Part shown: positions 15,195 to 19,865 of the stretch, piece after piece
Position numbering within the stretch: position 1 is the stretch's first letter
How the letters are laid out: every line of letters starts with the position of its first letter
From: an uncultured Oscillospiraceae bacterium
GTDB lineage: Bacteria; Bacillota; Clostridia; Oscillospirales; Acutalibacteraceae
Assembly (NCBI GenBank): GCA_900543795.1
Contig: UQSH01000033.1
Span: 1 to 19,865 of the forward strand
Direction: 5' to 3'
DNA: 19,865 nt
Program-made: the position numbers and the translations under genes
Notes under the pieces: generated by a model
Seen by the model: only the letters and a program-made list of their open reading frames with translations
Told to the model about the DNA's origin: nothing
Databases searched by the model: none

Positions 15195-15319
15195 CTACTG
15201 CACTTCAATTTCCTTAATCATAATTTCATTACCGTTAAGCAGATAGGTGTTGTCCCCCGAACATTTGGGACAGGTTTTACCGTATCAAATTTGTACTCGT
15301 AAGTGTTCTCTTTTTCCAT
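15195..15319 (-). pseudogene. Small zinc-knuckle protein gene with a one-base frameshift
   Basis: The ATG at 15319 has AGGAG 7 nt upstream. Frame 1 reads MEKENTYEYKFDTVKP; at that point the other frame continues CPKCSGDNTYLLNGNEIMIK then EIEVQ and stops at 15195-15197. The total of 125 nt is one base short of 42 codons, and restoring one C in the run before TGTCCC gives VKPCPKCSGDNTYL, a normal CxxC zinc knuckle. The intact product would be 41 aa. The present frame 1 instead gives a scrambled tail and an early stop. The gene lies 38 nt upstream of DUF5692 and would be translated from the same mRNA. Either a recent mutation or a sequencing error explains it. Confidence 0.65.
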
Positions 15320-15330
15320 CAGAATTCTCC

Positions 15331-15609
15331 TAGGGTAACGGTAATAATCCGAACCACGGTTTATCGTGGCAGATTTGCCCTTACTCTTCGTTAAAATACT
15401 CGTTAATCCGAAAGGATTAACTGCGTTTTGTGCCTTGATTAAGACCAAATCTGCACACGATAAACTGCAAAGCATCAAAAATGCTTGGAGTAAAGATGAG
15501 ATTTGGCGTCTTGAGATGGCAGCCTTGCTGGCGCAAGGCAACAGCGAAAGCGACAAATATCGCTTTAATACTGCATTTTTGACGGGTTCGGATTATTATC
15601 GTTACCCTA
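15331..15609. mobile_element. 279-bp terminal-inverted-repeat element (MITE-like), highly structured inside
   Basis: Left end TAGGGTAACGGTAATAATCC (15331-15350) continues to 15355 and matches the inverted right end (15585-15609) at 24 of 25 positions. Ends begin and finish with TA, so a TA target duplication is possible. Inside are GTTTATCGTG-GCAGATTTG (15359-15377) against its near-perfect complement (15446-15465); TTAATCC-GAAA-GGATTAA (15403-15420); and stems at 15471-15485, 15522-15539 and 15547-15566. There is no transposase; both terminal repeats read GSDYYRYP in one frame, making spurious ORFs on both strands. It is inserted directly upstream of the mini-gene's ribosome binding site. 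A non-autonomous transposon is the best reading; a structured RNA is the alternative. Confidence 0.75.
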
Positions 15610-15618
15610 AGCAATAAG

Positions 15619-15648
15619 ATTATATATCACATCTTAAAACATTGTTAA
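15619..15648 (-). promoter_or_regulatory. Promoter reading into the repeat element, mini-gene and DUF5692
   Basis: Minus-strand TTAACA (15643-15648), 18-nt spacer, perfect TATAAT (15619-15624). The predicted start of transcription, near 15612, lies within a few bases of the element's edge (15609). Confidence 0.6.
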
Positions 15649-15725
15649 CTTTTTGTCAATATACAAGAATGACGGGATATATAATTTTTAGCTTTAATTT
15701 TAAAGTTCAATTATTTTGAAGTTTT

Positions 15726-16367
15726 CTACTTGTTTTTTTCAACACTTTTTGAGTTTGCATAGATTTTGTGCATTCTTTCGTCATCATAATGAGTATCAAG
15801 ATATTGCTCAAAGTGATTTTTCGCATCTTCGCCGTTATCTCGCTTATCCATTCGTATTGCAGCTGAAGCAGACAGCGTAGCATCAAATACAAAGAATGCT
15901 ATAAATGCCCAAATTATTACTTTATCAAAAGGAATATTGATTTTATCAAAGCATTTACTCATAAACGGTATAACAAGCTTTACCCAAAATAACCCAAGCA
16001 CTCCCCAAAAAAGTGAGTACAAAAGGCACACTCTGCCGTTTATATTTAGCGGAAGATGGCTGTAATCCCAAGCTACCGAGCCGAAGCAAATTTCCTGTCC
16101 TAATGAACATATATATTCAACAACAGTTCCACTGACAAAAGCAACTAAAAATATCTTCCAAGCAGATGAATTTTGAAAATGCACAAGTAAAAGAGTGAGA
16201 AGAACGGCTCCCATTCCGTAGGCTACGCTGAGATGACCGAGCACAAGGGATTTTCTGCTTTCTATGTAGCCAAGTTTAATCAAACACCAAAGTGTTTCTA
16301 CACCGTAGCCTAAGTAACAGCCTGAAATGAATATCCATACATATTGATAAAAATTAAATTTAGCCAT
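15726..16367 (-). CDS. CmpB-family membrane protein (putative ABC-transporter type IV, DUF1113)
   Basis: 213 aa, start at 16367 with GAGGAG (16375-16380). Hydrophobic helices near 7-29, 41-62, 70-88, 113-137 and 149-168, and a charged cytosolic tail. The block FGSVAWDYSHLPLNINGRVC (95-114) followed by LLYSLFWGVLG is the hallmark of PF06541; the family name 'putative ABC-transporter type IV' is historical and no ATPase partner is visible here. It begins 32 nt after the yhgE stop and is presumably cotranscribed with it, so it may assist YhgE. No convincing terminator follows; a promoter at 15619-15648 starts the next unit. TTTATCAAA occurs twice in its coding sequence (FDK codons), which I regard as incidental. 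Confidence 0.88.
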   Translation of the reverse strand: MAKFNFYQYVWIFISGCYLGYGVETLWCLIKLGYIESRKSLVLGHLSVAYGMGAVLLTLLLVHFQNSSAWKIFLVAFVSGTVVEYICSLGQEICFGSVAWDYSHLPLNINGRVCLLYSLFWGVLGLFWVKLVIPFMSKCFDKINIPFDKVIIWAFIAFFVFDATLSASAAIRMDKRDNGEDAKNHFEQYLDTHYDDERMHKIYANSKSVEKNK

Positions 16368-16399
16368 ATGTATTCTCCTCTTTTAAACAATAGGTTGGT

Positions 16400-19186
16400 T
16401 TATTTAGACATTGCCATTTTTTCCTTTGTGTTAGCATCAATTCTCTGTAAATCCTTTTTTAGTGAGCTGTGGCTAAACATAAGTGTTAAAGCAAGGAACA
16501 CCACGAAGAAAGCAGCAAGTATTATTGCACTTTTTCCTGCGTTTGAACCTGCCGTTCCGCTTATAGCCTCTTTAAAGAGTTGTGTAGAATATGTCATTGG
16601 CAGAATTTTATTGATAACTCTGAAGAAACCTGACTGTGTTTCTATCGGGAAAGTACCGGCGCAGGAGGTAAGCTGAAGAATAAGCAGTAAAAGTGAAACA
16701 AATTTGCCTGCGTCCCCGAGATTAATAATACAGAACTGTATTATTGTCATAAAGGTTAATGAAACAAGTATGCAGGACATAAACAGCATTAACGGATTAT
16801 TTACAACAATGTGAAGAATGTCCTTGATTACTATTGCAAGAAGTACACCCTGAGCCATACTGATAAGACCAAAGGATAGTGTTCTCAAAATTATTCTGTT
16901 AGAGTCCTTGGTAAGTGATTTTATTTTTCTGTTATAATCAAGATAAATACCAAAGTAAATCATCAAGCCGCCTACCCAAAGGGACAGACACATAAAGTAT
17001 GGTGCGAAGGCAGAACCGTAATTTTCCACCGGCTGAACATATTCTGTTACTGTTGATATAGGCTCTTCGGCATAATCTGCAAGTCCGTCCAAAGCATTTA
17101 GCTGAATGTTAGTATCGGTGATTGATTCATCAACACCATCCTTTGCTTTGCTAATACCGTTGTCAAGCTGAGTTGCACCATCATTAAGTGAATATGCACC
17201 TGTTCTTAATGTTGCTATACCATTATCAAGCTGAACTGTACCGACAGACAAATCTTTAGCACCTGTTGATAACTTGTCAGCACCTGCAAGTAATTTACCT
17301 GAGCCGTCTGCAAGAGCCGAAACACCGTTTGAAAGTGCAGGTACCTTTGAATTGAGTTGTATAAGACCTGTGCTAAGTTCACCTGCTCCCTCGTCAAGTG
17401 CATTTACTCCCTGAGTAAGGGCAGGGATTTTTGATGTTAATGAAGAAGTACCCTCTTTAAGCTGAGCAGCACCGTCAGCAGCTGACGCAACACCATCTGT
17501 ATAGCTGTTAACGCCTGTGCTTAGTGTGCTTGCACCGATTGAAAGCTCATTTGCGCCTTGATTAAGAGCATTGCTGTTACTGTTAAGAGTATTAAGTCCT
17601 GTTTTTAATGCCTGTGCTCCTGAGTTTAGTGTATTGTTATTAGATTTTAATGCACTAAGTCCCTGATTAAGAGCATACGCACCTCCTAACAATGTACTGC
17701 TGTCCGTATTGTTACCAAAGCCTGATTGCAATGCCTGCAAGCCTGTAAGAAGCTGCGAAGTGTTGTTTTTAACATCTTTCATACCGTCAGTCAATTCCGT
17801 AACGCCGCTACTTACCTGTTGAGCACCTGATTTAAGAGCAGGGAGGCTGTTTTCAAGCTGTTCAAATCCACTGACTGCCGCATTAAGATACTGAGTTTCA
17901 CCTGTTGCCTGATAGTGTTTAAGAGCGTTTAAAGCATTCGTATAATTTGTACTGAATGTGCCGATGCCCTCATACACCTGTGATGCACCGGAGGAAAGGG
18001 CATCAAGACTGCTGTCGGGAGCTGTTTGCTCAAGCTGTTGTGATGAAGCCTGAACCTGTGTAACAATTTGATTTAATCCTTCGTTTGCCTGATTAATACC
18101 ATTATAAAGATTATTTGCTCCTGCACTTGCGCTTTCAACACCTGTTGTGTATGCGTCGATACCGTTGGCAAGAGTAACAGCACCCGAATTGGCAGATGAT
18201 ACACCATCTGTATATGTTTGAATTCCGCTTTTAAGAGATGTGGCACCTGCATTTAATTGCTGTGCACCCGCAGTAAGAGAGGGACTGTTTGATTTTAAGG
18301 TATCAAGACCTGTGCTGAGTTGAAGTGCGCCATTATTAAGCAGTGCCGCACCGCCGGATAATTCCGGAATTTTTGAATTTAATGCAGTCGTTCCGTTTCT
18401 TAGGGCAACTGAACCGTCTGTAAGCTGATGAACACCATCGGCTAATTGAGGAACTGAGGCATTTAAGGTATTTGCCCCTTTATCAAGCACTTTAATTCCG
18501 TCAAGAAGTGTTACTGCACCGCCTGACACCTGTTTACTGCCGTCAGCAAGAGCACTTGATCCTTCGGATAATTTATCTGCTCCGTCAGCAAGCTCGTTAG
18601 TACCGCCACTCAGTTTTCCGGATCCGTCCGATAATTGCTTGAATCCGTTTTGCAGCTCACCCATTGAATCGGGTACGCTTTCCAGCTTGTCGCAAAGAGT
18701 AGTAATTATTTCTTTATCAATGCTTGAATTAACTGTTTGCTTAATTGTAGGCATTGCGTTTTCAAGTATCTGTGCGGCAAGATAATTCTTTTTTTGGTTT
18801 GCCGTGTAAACAATCGAACTATGTAGTTTTTCAGTGTCCTTTGAAGCAGTTGAGGCATTGCTTGAAAAATCTTTAGGAATTGTTATTGAAGCGTAATAAT
18901 CATTTTCAAGCACACCTTGTTCTGCGTCTGCATTATCGGTAAATACAAATTTAAGTGTTCCGTCCTTTTCAAGATTATCGCAGATTTCCTGACCGAGATT
19001 TCTCTCCTCGCCGTTAATAACAGCACCGCTGTCAAGATTAACTACTGCCACGGGAACATCATCAAGTCTTGCATACGGGTCCCAGAATGCTCCTAAATAG
19101 AAATAGGAATAAAGCAAAGGAATAACCAGTACGCCTATGATGATTGCCGCCTTCATAATCCACGGCGTTTTCTTTTTTTCTTTCAT
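16400..19186 (-). CDS. yhgE: YhgE/Pip family membrane protein
   Basis: 928 aa, start at 19186 with AAGGAG 8 nt upstream. One TM helix (about 11-31) opens the YhgE N-terminal domain with YLGAFWDPYARLDDVPVAVV (30-49). Residues about 170-690 are a long extracellular region of short repeats of the type LxxGxxxLxxG, punctuated by LNSKIP, TSKIP and NSKVP phrases. The C-terminal domain (about 722-906) has six hydrophobic helices of ABC-2-permease style, including APYFMCLSLWVGGLMIYFGI and ILPMTYSTQLFKEAISG. Family members include Lactococcus Pip, a phage infection protein, and B. subtilis YhgE beside TetR-type YhgD. Transport or efflux is a reasonable role but unproven. First gene of an operon with the CmpB protein; its promoter lies inside a 36-bp palindrome. 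Confidence 0.95.
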   Translation of the reverse strand: MKEKKKTPWIMKAAIIIGVLVIPLLYSYFYLGAFWDPYARLDDVPVAVVNLDSGAVINGEERNLGQEICDNLEKDGTLKFVFTDNADAEQGVLENDYYASITIPKDFSSNASTASKDTEKLHSSIVYTANQKKNYLAAQILENAMPTIKQTVNSSIDKEIITTLCDKLESVPDSMGELQNGFKQLSDGSGKLSGGTNELADGADKLSEGSSALADGSKQVSGGAVTLLDGIKVLDKGANTLNASVPQLADGVHQLTDGSVALRNGTTALNSKIPELSGGAALLNNGALQLSTGLDTLKSNSPSLTAGAQQLNAGATSLKSGIQTYTDGVSSANSGAVTLANGIDAYTTGVESASAGANNLYNGINQANEGLNQIVTQVQASSQQLEQTAPDSSLDALSSGASQVYEGIGTFSTNYTNALNALKHYQATGETQYLNAAVSGFEQLENSLPALKSGAQQVSSGVTELTDGMKDVKNNTSQLLTGLQALQSGFGNNTDSSTLLGGAYALNQGLSALKSNNNTLNSGAQALKTGLNTLNSNSNALNQGANELSIGASTLSTGVNSYTDGVASAADGAAQLKEGTSSLTSKIPALTQGVNALDEGAGELSTGLIQLNSKVPALSNGVSALADGSGKLLAGADKLSTGAKDLSVGTVQLDNGIATLRTGAYSLNDGATQLDNGISKAKDGVDESITDTNIQLNALDGLADYAEEPISTVTEYVQPVENYGSAFAPYFMCLSLWVGGLMIYFGIYLDYNRKIKSLTKDSNRIILRTLSFGLISMAQGVLLAIVIKDILHIVVNNPLMLFMSCILVSLTFMTIIQFCIINLGDAGKFVSLLLLILQLTSCAGTFPIETQSGFFRVINKILPMTYSTQLFKEAISGTAGSNAGKSAIILAAFFVVFLALTLMFSHSSLKKDLQRIDANTKEKMAMSK

Positions 19187-19265
19187 ACGATCGTCTCCTT
19201 ATAACTTTTTGTATTTTGCTATATTACAAATAGTAATGCATTTGCTGCTAAAAGTCATTAAACAA

Positions 19266-19294
19266 GTTATATAGAGTGCTTAAAATTTTATCAA
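19266..19294 (-). promoter_or_regulatory. Promoter of yhgE
   Basis: Minus-strand TTGATA (19289-19294), 17-nt spacer, TATAAC (19266-19271). The -35 is inside the left arm of the palindrome 19282-19317, the classic geometry for repression. Confidence 0.65.
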
Positions 19295-19317
19295 AAACTA
19301 CAATTTGATAAAATTTT
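19282..19317. promoter_or_regulatory. 36-bp palindrome over the yhgE promoter, candidate TetR operator
   Basis: AAAATTTTATCAAA (19282-19295) and TTTGATAAAATTTT (19304-19317) are perfect inverted 14-bp arms around AACTACAA. The core TTTATCAAA-N8-TTTGATAAA equals the site at 13355-13380. It also neighbours an extended -10 (TGGTATGAT, 19319-19327) for the rightward gene, so it could control both directions. Confidence 0.65.
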
Positions 19318-19411
19318 TTGGTATGATATTTTTATTGTTCGAATTAGTAAAAATATCTGGATATTTAAACTCCTTTGTGGTATATGTTTGTACTGCAAGG
19401 GAGTTGATTTT

Positions 19412-19693
19412 ATGTCAATATTAAGAGAACTATGGTATGGGAACATTAGACCAAATGAAGATAAAGTTATTACTGACGAGGAGAAAAGGTTAATTGAGTT
19501 GATAGCTCGGCATCACGAAACATTATCTTCTTCCCTAAAAAATGAAGACTTGAAAGTGTTTGAAAAATACGCTGATTGCTTTACGGAGTATGCTTCAATG
19601 ATTGAATGTCAGGCATTTGAAATTGGATTTAGCTTAACCGTATGCATACAACCAATATGCAACAGACGGTGGCAAATGCAATGCAAAGCCTAA
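19412..19693 (+). CDS. Small DUF6809-like protein with doubtful C-terminus
   Basis: 93 aa from the ATG at 19412, with AAGGGAG at 19397-19403. It begins MSILRELWYGNIRPNE, a pattern I associate with DUF6809, a small family of unknown function in Clostridia. Residues 20-75 are helical and charged (EEKRLIELIARHHETLSSSL; FEKYADCFTEYASMIECQAF EIGFSLTV). After GFSLTV the frame turns to CIQPICNRRWQMQCKA, unlike the rest, while the +1 frame reads MHTTNMQQTVANAMQSLITE and ends at 19744-19746. A frameshift or a junction with another sequence near 19640 is likely, so the true 3' end is uncertain. Divergent from yhgE and sharing its control region. Confidence 0.6.
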   Translation: MSILRELWYGNIRPNEDKVITDEEKRLIELIARHHETLSSSLKNEDLKVFEKYADCFTEYASMIECQAFEIGFSLTVCIQPICNRRWQMQCKA

Positions 19694-19750
19694 TCACAGA
19701 AACCGAAAACAAGCGAAAGAACAAACTCATGCATTTCTCGGCATAGCAAA

Positions 19751-19778
19751 AGGCTCAAGGAACAAAATCCTTGAGCCT
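19751..19778 (-). terminator. Perfect hairpin terminator facing left
   Basis: AGGCTCAAGG (19751-19760) pairs with CCTTGAGCCT (19769-19778), 10 bp with an 8-nt loop. The U run (UUUUGC) is on the leftward strand, so it should end a leftward transcript from beyond the window; rightward use for the DUF6809 gene is also possible. Confidence 0.7.
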
Positions 19779-19792
19779 AAATCTTTGCGTTA

Positions 19793-19865
19793 TCAACAAT
19801 AAATAGTTGCTCTACAAACTGGAATTTGAGTCTCTGTAAAGCTGGAATTAACCCATACAATTATT
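19793..19865 (-). CDS. Possible C-terminal end of a leftward gene running off the window
   Basis: One leftward frame is open from the window edge to TGA at 19793-19795 (about 23 residues, ending TETQIPVCRATIYC). It sits 14 nt before a leftward terminator, the expected position for a gene end. No family is recognisable, and the other two leftward frames also contain short open stretches, so this is weak. Confidence 0.2.
   Translation of the reverse strand, partial: IIVWVNSSFTETQIPVCRATIYC

Noticed and set aside
15218..15617. Open frames on both strands across the repeat element, both containing GSDYYRYP
   Set aside because: The shared peptide comes from the terminal inverted repeats being read on each strand; neither frame has a good start site or family match.
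15921..15950. Two TTTATCAAA copies resembling the operator arm
   Set aside because: Same orientation, not palindromic, and they encode FDK residues of the CmpB protein; probably incidental.
1..19865. CRISPR array, tRNA, rRNA or phage structural genes
   Set aside because: No regularly spaced repeats, no cloverleaf with a CCA-type end and no phage structural family seen in any frame.

Overview
The window is AT-rich, densely packed DNA with strong AGGAGG-type ribosome binding sites, sigma-A-like promoters and compact hairpin terminators. Together with the gene content (fru-type PTS, YhgE/Pip protein, oleate hydratase, CmpB-family and TetR genes) this points to a low-GC anaerobic Clostridia genome, probably a gut Oscillospirales/Ruminococcaceae-like organism. 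That placement is inference from gene families and style; no rRNA or tRNA is present to confirm it.

Left part (1-3800): the start of a leftward YeeE/YedE-type transporter gene lies divergent from a rightward ilvA-ridA pair. IlvA deaminates threonine through a reactive enamine and RidA hydrolyses such enamines. A bidirectional terminator separates them from a leftward 620-aa membrane-anchored protein of unknown function.

Middle part (4040-9700): a complete leftward fructose PTS operon, fruR-fruK-fruA-ptsH-ptsI. It carries the DeoR-type regulator, 1-phosphofructokinase, the EIIABC permease and also the general proteins HPr and Enzyme I, so one transcription unit holds the whole phosphorelay from PEP to fructose-1,6-bisphosphate. 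A strong extended -10 promoter and a 10-bp tandem repeat over its -35 lie upstream.

9700-11440 is gene-poor. It holds an internally deleted alpha/beta-hydrolase remnant, a Nim-like flavin-binding protein gene and hairpins without a matching gene, which suggests decay.

Right part (11440-19200): a leftward series of genes that may act together at the membrane: yhgE (928 aa) and a CmpB-family membrane protein; a frameshifted zinc-knuckle mini-gene and a Trp-rich DUF5692-like membrane protein; a TetR regulator; and oleate hydratase. An identical palindrome (TTTATCAAA-N8-TTTGATAAA) occurs over the yhgE promoter and at the tetR/oleate-hydratase junction, and a 15-bp part of the longer yhgE palindrome recurs at the tetR -35. 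I infer a TetR-controlled response to unsaturated fatty acids or another membrane-active stress. A 279-bp terminal-inverted-repeat element with many internal hairpins sits exactly between a promoter and the mini-gene/DUF5692 unit. The right edge has a small rightward DUF6809-like gene with a confused 3' end and a terminator facing a possible leftward gene outside the window.
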